Assembly (NCBI GenBank): GCA_032988165.1
Contig: JANTQF010000460.1
Coordinates: 1 to 23,467 of the forward strand
DNA: 23,467 nucleotides
Reading direction: 5' to 3'
DNA from: Emmonsiellopsis sp. PD_33
Lineage: Eukaryota > Ascomycota > Eurotiomycetes > Onygenales > Ajellomycetaceae
Under the pieces are notes generated by a model, which saw only the letters and a list, made by a program, of their open reading frames with translations, made no database searches and was not told the origin of the DNA. The position numbers and the translations under genes are program-made. Of the stretch, positions 10,945 through 21,451 are shown piece after piece (within the stretch, counting starts at the first letter, position 1; each line of letters begins with the position of its first letter).

Positions 10945-13900
10945 CATAGTTCATGGTTTTTCCGATCAAATGATGAGTTTCGTATTTCATATGTCTGGCT
11001 GGCTCCTTTGATGGTGTTGCGCCTCACAAGCATCAAGTTAATAAAAGGTATGCTTGGTATATGGATTTGATTTCACTGTGCCTACTAAAAGTATATAAAC
11101 TAACGGCCTATCATCATTTCTTTCTCTTGGGTAACTACCAAATCGAACCTCGACAATTTCGAAAATGGCCTCTATACATAAAGTATGCTGGGTTTTGGTC
11201 TGGCCATTGCCTAGATATGTATCTTGTAGATTATTTCCCATCTAGATGTAATCTATGCCTCCCTTTTTCCCCCTTCTTTTTGTAGAATTGGGGTTTGATA
11301 ACTGTTAAATGGGATATGCAAACTACTAATGTTTGCTGGGTGGCTCTACCTACCGTGCTACATATTGATGCTCCATACATGAATGCTGAATAGGACCCCC
11401 TATGGAAACAAATCAGGAGACGGCAGAGCTGCATTGATAGCTGTAGCCTTGCGTCATCCAGCTGTGATAATTCAGAACCAGCAATATAATATGCAGAAGA
11501 GGGATCTAGAGCTTCATGGAGATGTTAATATCGTCAAGGAAAATAAATTTGTGACTTACAAGTTCCATAACATTTCTGAACGGGCTTCTCTTGTTGCCTC
11601 TATTTCATTAAGTAGGTAATCCAAAGGTTTTCTTTTCTTTTTCTTTTCTTTTCAACTCCCACACCCGCCATCTCTTCCCGAGATCTTAAACCAGCATCTC
11701 CTTGCTGATTTTTCATCCTTTCATCCTTGCATCCCTGCCTTTAAAAATATACATAAGTGCACCGCACCGCACCTGACCCATCTCCTTCGAACTCAAAGTC
11801 GGTATTCTGCCTATTATATTAGCCACCATTCAATCTTCGGATGACCGGTATGTACCACGGGAGAAACGCCACCGGATCGAGGCACAGGCAACCGGGTTCG
11901 TTCGTTCGCTCGCAATCCCATCGCGGTTGTGGATAAATTTCCTCCTTGTCTTATTTTTAAAACTCTTTTTTTTTTTTCAAACATTTTATCCTTCAGATAA
12001 CACAACATCGTTTTTGTGACATCGGGAACTGGGCCTCTATCTTTGAACTCCCAAACTGGCCTGCCTAAATAACAACTGCTCCTAAAAACGCGGCTCCAGG
12101 AGCGCGCTAGGAGCTGCACCCGTCCAGCTCCAGCCTCCGGCCTGCTTCTGGGGTGCTTCTCGGCTCGTATTCCGCGGCCAAAAGAGGGTGATGCGCATTG
12201 AGCTTCGGAGAAATTACCCAAAGGCAACGCATTGACTCCACGCTCCTCCGGCTGCTATGATGCTATCTCGACTCACAGAGGCTATCGATGGAATGAGGTC
12301 GAAGCTTCCGCCCCCGTGGAAGCCCGGATCGGTTTTCCGTGTGGCGGCTGGTCCGGTGGTGAGAGGGTCAGAGCTAACATTGTTCTGGAAGTCGTCTCTC
12401 TCGCTAGTTAAAGAGCTAAAAACTTCCTTTGCTTCTTCGAGACTGGGGAGAAGGAGCATTTGGTGAACGAATTTTAGAGGCGCTGTGGAATCGTTTATCA
12501 GTTAAATACGCGGAACAATTTATTTTCAAAAAAATTGATAACAAGTCTGCTAAATGAGCTAAACATCTGTATTGATGGGATCGACCAAGGACCGCAGGCG
12601 TCAAGTTTTCGCGAAGAAACAATCCTCATATCTTGGCTCACTTTTTTCAACTTGTGCCGCCTATGATGACGATGCGTACTTAGGTATGTATTATTTATTG
12701 CGTATTTGGGATCCAACCGGCCCATTTTGCAAAATTTGAGCGTGAAAGGACAGCGGGATGAAAACATTAAATTTCCATATGTAGTTACTGAAGTACTATG
12801 TACTATGCCACCCCTGCGACTTCAGGATAAATCATCCATCTGCTCCCTCGTCTTTTCCCATCTTGAGAAAAAGGATAATCATTACTCCCCAGCCTCTCCG
12901 GTAACTCGTTTCTACTGGAGGACAAATGGGCATGATATCTTACTATCCATCTGTGACACGGCATTTGAAAAACACCGACGGCATTGTGCCATTCCCGATG
13001 TTGTTGGAGATAGGGGCCAAAGTCTGATCTGTAACTACCCCTCCCTGGCTCTACTGGGCTCTGCCTGTGAAGAGAGGATATGAGGGGGTATTGAGGGGCC
13101 AGAGAATTGCCGAGATCGCTGTTGGTTGCGAACGGAGTATGCATTTAAGGAACATCTTTCCATGTTTAAAAATAATCATTGTGCCGTTGATTTATTGTTC
13201 GTGTTATAGATAGTATATGAGAATTTTTGTGGGCTCGGCACTTTTTTTAGAGAGTATCGGTGGATGTAACTACAAGTAGATACGGTTTGTTAAGCGGAGA
13301 GTTGATATCCGTCGGTATATTGCTGGAGAGTAGATCATCGTGGATCAGTCAAATTGTAGGCAATTAAACTATTACATTCCCATGGTCGCTCGGCAAGAGC
13401 ATCGGCGGTAACCTTGAAACTGAATTTGGGGGTTTGGTATTCTCAAGATATCCTCTTCCTGTCTACACTTCCACTTCTTCCACTTCCACAGCCGACTGAC
13501 TGCCGCAGTCAATTGCGTCTACTCTCACTGCATCTCGTTCCCAGACGCCAACATGCTAAAAGCCAGCATACATTAGCCTGCTATCCGAGAACTGTCCGTC
13601 GGTCGCTACATATATTAAATTGTCCTTTAAAATGATCTAGAAGTTCCTAGTTTCCGCGTGCCCGGTAAGACCTGCATACTTGGCTCTTGGTTTGCATAAC
13701 AAGTTTGAAATAATATCTTTAGGCACAGGCCTTCTCTGCCGCCTGGGATGCCGAGGCAAGCATGCTAATACTACGCCCTTAACTCTCTGGGATGGCTGGG
13801 CTGAGCCCCTTTCACTCATGGCATATCTTACTGATTAAATCAATCAACCACGGCTGCCCTCCATAGCATAATAAATTACATGATGTGATTGCGGGGGGAT

Positions 13901-14408
13901 GGCAAGATCCTTTGTCTCCTTTCCAATAAACGTTGCATTGTCTCGATTTCCAATCGGCGTGCACAGTTAACTTTCGGAGTTCGGCCTCGCAAGGCCCTGT
14001 TGACAGGCAACGGGGGGGAGGAAGATTCACCCGCCCGCTTCAATGAACCCACTGCGCCACACAGGCTAACTGGAACTCAGGGTCTTCTTTAATTTATTAA
14101 TCCCTGCACCCCCGGTCTGTGGTGTCAGCATAACTGCCCCGTTAGACGCTTTCGAGCCGCCGGCATGCTTGCTGAGCTGAGGCATTATGTCCGGAAGAAG
14201 CCCATACTCCGTTGTCGATTAGAACCTGAATCCACTCGCCTGACTGCCAACCATTGCGCCCAACACTCAGTTCCAAGGGCTGAACGACCAGGGACACGCT
14301 GGGCTGGCATGTTGCAATTCTTTAGGAAACTTTACTATTTTGTCTAGAGAAGCCACTGGATCACTGCTTGCACTAAAAACCCTCCAAGTTAACTATAGCC
14401 TCACACAT

Positions 14409-15647
14409 CTACCCCTTATACGGAATAAATTCCATCTCAGGGAACTCCTCGCTTGGGCCCTTCAACAACCCCTCGTCTTCGCCCTTCAACACAAAGGCAA
14501 AGAAATCTCTTATATACCCATGGAAAATTTCCATCGACCGTGTTCCTACCAGGGGCCCCGCCATCCGCTCCTTTGCCCAATCGCCCAACTGATCCCTTAC
14601 CCCTGCCGCATCTGCAAGAAGCGCATAGTCTGTGAACGAGTTGTGCACAGAAGGGTTCGTTGACAGTTCGCGCGTCCACACTTCATCGTGCGGCGGCGTG
14701 TGCATGCTCTTCCAGAACTGCTCCCATGTCGGGTCATATTCGATATTGGTGGTGTTGTGCCCAACCGCGCCCCAAAGGACAAATGCTTGGGGAACTTTGC
14801 TGGATCCGAAACCCTCCTCGTTGACGGGGCCGAACTGCATGCCGTCTAGGTTGATACCGCCGGCAAGACGAAGGTCCTTTGACAGTGAGGTTGCTGCAGT
14901 CGCGCCGCCAAAGGAATGGCCAAATATACCTACCCGACGGCTGGGACCATCATGGCTATCGCCCGGACGGACCTTGGGGATTTTCATGTAATCAAGTATA
15001 AAGGAGACGTCGGCGGAGCGAATTTCTACCCCTAGGGCACAGTCTTCCATATCCAATCCCGTGAGGTTGAGAAGGCCGCCAGTGATGATCGTTCCGTCCG
15101 GGAATTCCACGACATCCGTCTCGTAGGGGTGATCGACGGAAAGGACTGTATAGCCAGCGCTTGAAACCTCCCGCACCAGACCAGAGTACTGCAGACGCGA
15201 TGTATTTCCGCCAGGAGAGAATATCAAGAGTGGGAATTCCATGCCCTGGTCGTGTCCATATCCATAATTTTTATCATTATCCTCCTCCTCATCATCATTG
15301 CAGCAAAACTGCAACTGTGCGGCGCCAAAGACACCCCCAACCCACCCACGCTCGACATTAATCTCATCCTCGAGCAGGGCAGTCGCAGGTGGCATGTAGG
15401 GCACCGTACACATTTTCTGACATTCATCTTTCTTAACCGGGTCGAAACGAGAGACCATCAATCGGCGGGGATGGGTGCTGTTAAGGGGATCGAGGCGCGC
15501 CTCGTCGACGAGCTCAAAGGTCTTGTGTTTGACTCCATAGGGGCCGGACGGTCCTGGGACGGCAAATTCAGGAATTGCAGCGGAGACAGCGTTCACGATG
15601 CTTGCAAGCGGAAGCAGCCATTGCCCGCCGGTTCTGAGAGGCTTCAT
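14409..15647 (-). CDS. Secreted PAF-acetylhydrolase-like alpha/beta hydrolase
   Basis: Single-exon protein of 412 residues, resembling the fungal platelet-activating-factor acetylhydrolase/phospholipase A2-like esterases (alpha/beta hydrolase fold), which cleave short or oxidised acyl esters. The N-terminus (residues 1-23, hydrophobic LLPLASIVNAVSA core) reads as a signal peptide with likely cleavage after AVSA, so secretion is expected. Nucleophile elbow GHSFG gives Ser245; the likely acid is Asp268 (INLDGMQFG) and the likely base His335 (SVHNSFTD), the order and context usual for this family. FSPGGNTSRLQYS at 143-155 fits the oxyanion-hole region, and four NxS/T sites (56, 148, 194, 298) suit a glycoprotein. 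An acidic Asp/Glu-rich insert at about 117-127 comes from a simple repeat in the DNA. It is divergent from the small gene starting at 16250. Family assignment is strong; the real substrate is unknown. Confidence 0.92.
   Translation of the reverse strand: MKPLRTGGQWLLPLASIVNAVSAAIPEFAVPGPSGPYGVKHKTFELVDEARLDPLNSTHPRRLMVSRFDPVKKDECQKMCTVPYMPPATALLEDEINVERGWVGGVFGAAQLQFCCNDDEEEDNDKNYGYGHDQGMEFPLLIFSPGGNTSRLQYSGLVREVSSAGYTVLSVDHPYETDVVEFPDGTIITGGLLNLTGLDMEDCALGVEIRSADVSFILDYMKIPKVRPGDSHDGPSRRVGIFGHSFGGATAATSLSKDLRLAGGINLDGMQFGPVNEEGFGSSKVPQAFVLWGAVGHNTTNIEYDPTWEQFWKSMHTPPHDEVWTRELSTNPSVHNSFTDYALLADAAGVRDQLGDWAKERMAGPLVGTRSMEIFHGYIRDFFAFVLKGEDEGLLKGPSEEFPEMEFIPYKG
15267..15299 (-). repeat. Trinucleotide-like repeat coding an acidic insert
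   Basis: On the plus strand, ATC/ATT/CTC triplets repeat across this stretch. In the hydrolase they give an Asp/Glu/Asn-rich loop. The repeat is in frame and probably varies in length between strains, in a surface loop away from the catalytic residues. Confidence 0.55.
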
Positions 15648-15678
15648 GCTGCGGGGATGGATGAGTGGATGCTGATAT

Positions 15679-15686
15679 CTTTTATA
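15679..15686 (-). promoter_or_regulatory. TATA-like box TATAAAAG of the hydrolase gene, proximal
   Basis: A consensus-quality TATAAAAG lies only 32-39 bp upstream of the ATG. If used, the transcript would begin almost at the start codon. A second box, TATAAAT at 15724-15730, lies about 80 bp upstream and would give a more normal short leader. Confidence 0.5.
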
Positions 15687-15723
15687 CCCTCGTCTTTTGC
15701 TCTCAGTTGAGCGATCGATGGGG

Positions 15724-15730
15724 ATTTATA
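15724..15730 (-). promoter_or_regulatory. TATA-like box TATAAAT of the hydrolase gene, distal
   Basis: TATAAAT on the minus strand about 80 bp before the ATG. It would place the transcription start 30-60 bp further on, leaving a leader of a few tens of bases. I prefer this to the proximal box. Confidence 0.5.
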
Positions 15731-15991
15731 GCTGGTCGGATTCGGATGAAGCGGCTCCATGATAATTCTCTTCTCATGAACTACACAGAGCTACTAGGCG
15801 AGACGATGTTACGCTCAGAATGAATGGAGCTTATTAGTGCTTTAGATAATTGACTACATCGAGTCTAAAAGTTACTATGAGCCAATATTTCCACAAAAGA
15901 TTACAATATATTCCCCGATCTATCTTAACTTGTTTGCCATCGTAGGGGTTGATTATTAAGAGTTCGGAGGGGATAGAGCTATGATTGATTC

Positions 15992-16008
15992 AAAAAAAAA
16001 AAAAAAAA
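15992..16008 (+). repeat. A17 homopolymer
   Basis: Seventeen consecutive A residues in the shared promoter. Such poly(dA:dT) tracts often exclude nucleosomes in fungal promoters (general knowledge). It could also be the tail of an old retro-insertion, but I see no element body next to it. Confidence 0.85.
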
Positions 16009-16249
16009 GACTCGGACTCATAATACGATGACTGAAACGTTGAGGATGACGACATATTTACCTACATTAGTTACAGTAGGTAGTTACCTTATCCTTCTCG
16101 TTAACTTTATGGGTTGTGAATGTTGCACCATCACCAATCTACCGCAGACTTCATCGTGACGCTCACTGTACTCTGCCATCCTCTTCACTCCCACTTCCCG
16201 AGTCCCGAGTCCCACATCAGTAACTTAGCTTGCAATTTGACTATCCACA

Positions 16250-17107
16250 ATGCAAGCCCGCCAATCAGCTGCTGCATCCCAGGTTTCCGATCCCGGAGAT
16301 GCCGCCCTTCAGCAAGAGATCATCCCGTGTCGGGTTGACCAAGCGACTTTTGATGGGTACAAGCAAGTGTTCCGGATGGAAGCGATGCTTGATCCAGAAG
16401 GCTATGTCAAGTAAGTATAACAACCATATAGCCTCTAGTTATCTCGGGGATTGATAGAAATAATTTTATTAATGCCTGCCAGGCTGCGACGAGCAAGGAT
16501 CCATGAGCTGGAAGAGACCATCGATATGCTGGAAACGGCCACGCCCCCACAACCTATTAGATTAAGCGGGTTACAGTCGACTCTGGAATGGGTTAGAAAA
16601 TCCATGCCTCCGGGACCAATGTTCGTGAGAAGTAGTGTGATTTATTATTATGTCTCTATCCCTTTTGCTTAATGATTATTGACCTTGTTCTTTTATTAAG
16701 CTACCCCCCTTCGGAGCCCGCCGGTTTGGATCCGATTATATACTACCGCTTGGCCTGTCTACTAGCCAGCCTGGAAACCCCTATTCCCTTTGTTGAAGCC
16801 AACAAAACGAATATCAATGCTGTCATGGACGCATATCGGCATGGCGAGTTGAAATTCCACCCAAATCGTGTTACTTTCTGGTGGAACGGTACCCTCGTGG
16901 AAGACCTTAGCTATGAAGAGGAAGGCAATTTCGATTATAAAGAAGCTATTGCGCGCTGGACCGAGACGTATGGGGAAGGGCGACTCTGGAAGGAACGCGT
17001 ATGTATACAATGAGTTATATCCAAAGAGTTTTGGCAAGGATGAGAATTGGAGGTACTGACATGATATTTACATGTGGCAGATTTCGCCACCTAGAAAGCA
17101 GCTCTAG
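16250..17107 (+). CDS. Hypothetical protein, four exons, family not recognised
   Basis: Modelled as 16250-16410, 16483-16624, 16717-16998 and 17081-17107, giving 203 residues. Intron 1 (GTAAGT..GCCAG) and intron 3 (GTATGT, TACTGAC branch, GGCAG) are textbook fungal introns. Exon 2 reads a charged helix (RARIHELEETIDMLE), and exon 3 has LDPIIYYRLACLLASLETPI and HPNRVTFWWNGTLVEDLS. There is no signal peptide or membrane segment, so it is probably a soluble intracellular protein. The last exon adds only ISPPRKQL before the stop. Intron 2 is the weak point. Its donor GTGAGA at 16625 is good, but the good acceptor ending at 16700 is out of frame, and frame is kept only with a rare GAG acceptor at 16716. 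Alternatively the C6 run at 16704-16709 carries a one-base insertion. I do not know its function; it could be a recently damaged gene. Confidence 0.65.
16625..16716 (+). other. Problematic intron 2 of the orphan gene
   Basis: The donor GTGAGA follows an in-frame TTC. The T-rich stretch ending TTTATTAAG at 16700 looks like the natural acceptor, but it leads to an early stop in the next exon. Using the GAG at 16714-16716 keeps the long open frame. One base fewer in the C6 run at 16704-16709 would make the natural acceptor work. Confidence 0.5.
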
Positions 17108-17236
17108 ATTTCCCAAAACCATACAACTAAAAGGTATTCATGCGGAAACTAGAATGATTTGAGGTAGGTGGCTCTGAAGGTGTCTGCCTTCTCCTCCTCA
17201 AACAGGCGGCACGCCTATGGTACTACCTATTTCTGA

Positions 17237-17371
17237 GAGATCGGATTCGTCGCAGGAATCTATTTAACTCTATACCAGCACGACGTGAAGCTAGTCGGCC
17301 CGAATGAGCACGATCTCGAAGACATAGCCCTACTTATTGCCGAGGGGCCCGGAGATCAAAGTCTTGGGTGA
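17237..17371 (+). pseudogene. Possible decayed exon
   Basis: One plus-strand frame stays open for 44 codons, bounded by stops on both sides, and reads like globular protein (LTLYQHDVKLVGP, then LEDIALLIAEGPGD). A CAG at 17253-17255 could be a splice acceptor. No start codon, donor or partner exon could be joined with confidence. It may be a remnant of a lost gene, or of a longer version of the orphan gene just upstream. I do not recognise the family. Confidence 0.25.
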
Positions 17372-17893
17372 AGCGCGTCACTCCTACCTGGGCATGGACA
17401 AATCTGTCTCTCCCCTAAGGGTTCTGAGCAGGAATATTAACTTGCCAAGGAAACCTCGTTGGAATTTACCCCGTGGGAAATTTACAACGAACTTTGAAAG
17501 TCCCTATAACTGCCAAACTATTTGCCATGCAGACCTCGCACTCCGATACATGGTTGGATAATGGATCACATACTGGCAAACATAGGGGGGTTGACCCGGT
17601 TTCATCGCGATATTTGAGTATAGAGCATCATTCTCATAGTGCTGTATGAACACATATATAATTGGGTTGGAGGATCTATCTGGTGGCATCAATAGGAGAC
17701 AAGAGAACTATGAAGAAGGAATGGGGTAATAGGGGTGATATTTTAATAAACAGTGCGAGAGAGAGATTTATTTAATACAAGCTGAGGATATTATGCTAAA
17801 CCTGATTGGGCTGGAGTTATACCCAACCTTGGAAGGACATCCATTATCTAGTCCCAGTGCAAGTTCCCCCGGCCATGACCGAGTAGATAGCTA

Positions 17894-17902
17894 TACTCCG
17901 TA
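17894..17902 (+). repeat. TACTCCGTA element, copy 2
   Basis: Exact match to the same 9-mer, in gene-free DNA after the orphan gene. Confidence 0.6.
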
Positions 17903-19066
17903 GATATGGCTGGCTGGCTGCTTGATGCCCATCCATGCCAGGGTCTCCCGCCGAATCGCCGATGCATGAATCCATGCCTGTAAAATTGCAGTTAGTTATA
18001 CAACCTTGACGCCGTCGTCCTCGCCCCGTTCCTTTCTCATCTATCCAGTCGCCTCCCTCTCCAAAATACTCGAGTTTGTCAATTTGCAAAAGTCCTGTCG
18101 AATTGAACGCAGCTCAAGGGGACCATTAATAAATCATTTTCCTCCGCCACGCCACAGCGACAAAATTAGTTGACCACTCATCAGCAAGACAGAGGAACGT
18201 CATGGGGACATCCTGAACCCATTCCATATATCTGTGTTGCGGAAAATTATTATTATCTTTTGAATTGCTAGGTGCATTTTTTAGATTCCTGCCTCTGCCT
18301 CTGCTAGTGAGAAACGGGAAAAGGGGGGGTGGAGGGGTCAAAAAAAATTCCCGTCCTTCTTGGCTAATTAATGTCACAACCTTGTTCATAGGAGGCTGGA
18401 ATAATGCCGTTTGGTCTGACGGCTGGATGGCGAGCCGGCTGTCGTTTATTAGTAGTAAACAGGATGAATACGCTCCCCCCCGCCTCCTCCACCAATATCC
18501 TGGTCTGATTATGACCAGCAACAACTAGACCGAGTCAGGCCATGGAGCCGGATATTCAGGGTCCTCGGTGTCATGAATGCATTTCGAGGATGAACGCCGG
18601 AGCGACACGAAGCATACACCAAAAAGATAGTTAAGGGAAAACCCCCTAGTTTGCACTGCCCGTTCTCCTTCATCAAACTGCCATCCGTCTTTTTACACCG
18701 TAACATTGAGCTTTGGTAAGCCGAGGAGCTGCTTTTTTCATTCTGGCAAATGATTGTTGTTATGGCTCCCCCAGCTCTTTTATTAAAGAAATTTGACACC
18801 GGACTCGCGCCAATAGAATCGCTTTGAGTATTTCTGTTTCCTCGGAGTTCATACCATACCCCTCTTAATTGCCGTATGGCTGGCTCCTCCTCACGAACGC
18901 CTAGACGTCGAGACTGCGACAGACCACACTGCCGGTCTCATCACCACGCTTGCTGTGGTGGAAGAGCATGGGAGATGGCGTCTTGCGAAATAAAAATAAA
19001 CCAGTGGAACGACCACCAGGCACGCCTGCCACCGCCACTGCATGGATGGCGTCGTCGTCGCGCGAG

Positions 19067-19075
19067 TACTCCGTA
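19067..19075 (+). repeat. TACTCCGTA element, copy 3
   Basis: Exact match to the same 9-mer, 125 bp before copy 4. Confidence 0.6.
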
Positions 19076-19199
19076 TTTTGCCATTACATCGCGGTCAATA
19101 TCCGGATGGCGAGTATAGTTCTTGGCTTGTTGAGGATAACATGGTCTCGGGTTGGGAATTGGGCTTGAGCTCCGGTAATGGCCGGTACTATCTATAGAC

Positions 19200-19208
19200 T
19201 ACTCCGTA
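19200..19208 (+). repeat. TACTCCGTA element, copy 4
   Basis: Exact match to the same 9-mer, here within CTCCGTATGGAG, which is nearly self-complementary. Confidence 0.6.
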
Positions 19209-19300
19209 TGGAGACGGGCATTAGCAGGAGTATGGCCTGATAGCCAGAGTAACCATAGTTCGAGCACCGGCCTAAGTTTGCGAGGATGCACTGCTTGGTG

Positions 19301-19316
19301 TTTTTTTTAAAAAAAA
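19301..19316. repeat. T8A8 perfect palindrome, copy 1
   Basis: Eight T followed by eight A, a perfect 16-bp self-complementary sequence in gene-free DNA. A second identical block is at 23441-23456. Flanking bases of the two copies differ. Confidence 0.85.
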
Positions 19317-21314
19317 TATTGTAGCGACGATTCTCGGCCCCTAACAGATGCAACATCGGCTTGGATCGGGGGTTGCAAATGCGAAGAGGTATGTATCCGT
19401 GTCCTAAAAGATGTCAAGAAATATGCCAGGCTGTGCGGAGGAAGATGAGAACAGGTCAAAATGGCGTTATCCAGAAACGATCGGTAGCCGAGAGTTCGTC
19501 CATCGCGTCTTGGATGCCGGCTCCATCTCAGCCGAAGATATTGTTTTAAAATTGGAATCAGCCACAGTCTGATAGTTTGCATTTTGGCAAAATATTTACG
19601 CGACACGGCAGGATTTTATTGACACCTGCAGATGGCGACATCCCGTCTCGCATGCCGACCGCCTGGCTGAAATGGCCCAGCCCGTACCGAGCGAGCCTGT
19701 CGTTTGCTTCCTTTGCTTGGCCTCAGGCTTGTATGAAACCCTTCGCTTCTCCGGCTGGGCACTGGCAGCAAGGGAAGCAGGATGAGAAACGATGGCCCGA
19801 AAGATACCGAGCACCGCGAACCTGGAGCCGGGAAGCGAGTTGTGCTAGCCAGGGTTTTCTAGATCTCCCCTCCCGCGCATTCAGCTCATTCTGTTCTTCC
19901 AGACAACGCCAGTTATAGCTTATCACATGGGGATATCCTTTCGACGGTGATGATAATGCGCCTCGTGTTTTGTTCGGGTTCTCTCACATATTCCGCCCCC
20001 AACTTCCAAGCGAGGGTGTCCATATCAACTCCACATGTTCGGTCAGGAAAAGAATACCCTGAAAGAGGCCGTATTGCAAAAAAGACAAGATGCCCGGGCT
20101 TCCGCGGGCCGATGGAACAGATTGGCTCTCAATACCGACATGCTCGGCTCTCTTCAATATCTGGGGTCTCCGCACAATCACATTGACCAAGATCGACGAC
20201 AATGCTTGGGGGCGGCGCTGCACCGGGTCGTTTGTTCGGCAGACTTGGGAATAGTTTTAACAAGCTACATGGTTCATCGGACAGTGCGCTGCAGCATGAT
20301 CGACAATGATATGCTGGTCCATCAATATCTGCTGCTGTTTCACAATTATATCCCTTCTCTGCATCTTGCCGACGAAAATGCAGTTTATTACCTGCTTGTC
20401 GGACATTGATTACTTGTCCTTTTCATGCTGCTTCGTTATTATCGCGAGATGATCGTCCCGGCCTGACCGAGGATATTGCTGTGTTCCGAAAATGCCGTCG
20501 GTGTCCGTTTGATCTTTATTGGATTCATATTCTCAATTACTGTCTCATACCTTGGTTTTGATTGCCGTTTTTTTTTACAATTTTGCAGATGTGGAACTGC
20601 GTCGGGTAGCGAAGCATGCGACATGCGGAGAAGACATTACGAACAATATCCCCGTTTTTGGGCAGTGTCTAGCCTTGATCAATGCTGCTCTGCGAAGAAA
20701 TACGAGTCGTGTACGCGTCATGATGCTTTCGTGTCTCCAAGGCATTGCTTTGCTGCATTTGAACACGATTTAATGGCATTCACGAAGACTGATAGATGTA
20801 CGCAAGGGGCAGACCTCGGATTTACCTCCGTGCCCCTAGAGAACAACAAAATGCCATCTGTCATACGTATTTGAGTGACTCTCGGAGGTTCACTATCTAG
20901 GTCACCAGTTGAGCTTTTAAATCACTACTTTATTGTGATGTCTGATGGCTATCTTCACTAAAGAGCTTGGTTGCGGACACTTATAGTTAGCCGATTCAAT
21001 GCTGTTTACCGGTGCTTGTTTTCCTACACGCGACCTGAAATAGGACTACTTTCTGCTTCAAGAATGTTAGCCACCTTCCAAGGCTCTTGTCAGCTAGGAG
21101 GATTGGCTGGATGCCGGATGGGATAAGATGTTCCTGGCCTACATCAGGTGCAGAAGCTTTGGGTCACCCTATACTACTATTAACTAACCTTCTCTCAAAT
21201 ATTGGTATAGAGTCACTGGCTAGTAGGGAGAACCTGCTATTGCTGCTCAATATGTTACTGCTATTCAATATTCAGGTCCTGTACCTTTTGTTCTGTAGGA
21301 ATGAATGTCCCCGT

Positions 21315-21335
21315 CTTCAATATTCAATATTGAAG
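21315..21335. repeat. Perfect hairpin with AATATT arms
   Basis: CTTCAATATT and AATATTGAAG form perfect 10-base arms around a single C. It lies about 230 bp before the protease-like start codon, in a stretch with further CAATATT copies (near 21245-21275). It may be a dimer-binding site or a hairpin in DNA or RNA; no terminator role is clear. Confidence 0.7.
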
Positions 21336-21410
21336 CTTGGTTTATGCTTTGGGGATATACTTTGTACCATTCACCTGCTTGTAACCTACCACAATTCCCT
21401 TGGTTTAAAT

Positions 21411-21451
21411 TCTCTCTCTCTCTCCCTCCCTCTCTCTCCCTCTTCTCTCTC
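21411..21451 (+). promoter_or_regulatory. CT-rich promoter tract of the protease-like gene
   Basis: An almost pure C/T run ending about 110 bp before the ATG at 21563. Fungal promoters that lack TATA boxes commonly carry such tracts next to the transcription start, so the start probably lies just downstream. No clear TATA box was seen. Confidence 0.55.

Larger units (their letters stand above)
10611..14408. other. Gene-free intergenic stretch
   Basis: About 3.8 kb with no supportable gene. Open frames near 11814-12227, 12706-13083 and 12803-13144 overlap on opposite strands, lack recognisable domains and do not connect through good splice sites. The stretch includes a G-tract cluster (10773-10904), a TACTCCGTA element, T/C-rich runs near 11628-11652 and 13440-13490, and the region downstream of the hydrolase gene's stop codon. 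Confidence 0.45.
15648..16249. promoter_or_regulatory. Bidirectional promoter between the hydrolase and the small orphan gene
   Basis: This 602-bp interval separates two divergent start codons. Toward the hydrolase there are two TATA-like boxes. Toward the orphan gene there is a CCAAT pentamer at 16134-16138, about 112 bp before its ATG, and a C/T-rich stretch at 16165-16205. The middle holds an A17 run (15992-16008) and a short inverted repeat, TACCTAC/GTAGGTA, at 16059-16082. Co-regulation is possible but not shown. Confidence 0.5.

Noticed and set aside
11814..12227. 137-codon minus-strand frame
   Set aside because: No motif and low-complexity ends. No homologous family comes to mind and no promoter was seen.
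12706..13144. Overlapping plus and minus open frames of over 110 codons
   Set aside because: Mutually exclusive, no domain, and no splice partners found.
20035..20409. 124-codon plus-strand frame starting with ATG
   Set aside because: No recognisable domain, no good promoter, and an overlapping minus-strand frame of similar quality. Could be a small lineage-specific gene, but there is not enough to call it.
20519..20874. Frames after a T-rich, CAG-ending acceptor-like sequence at 20570-20588
   Set aside because: Two frames overlap and neither connects to an upstream exon with a donor. The acceptor-like sequence can arise by chance.
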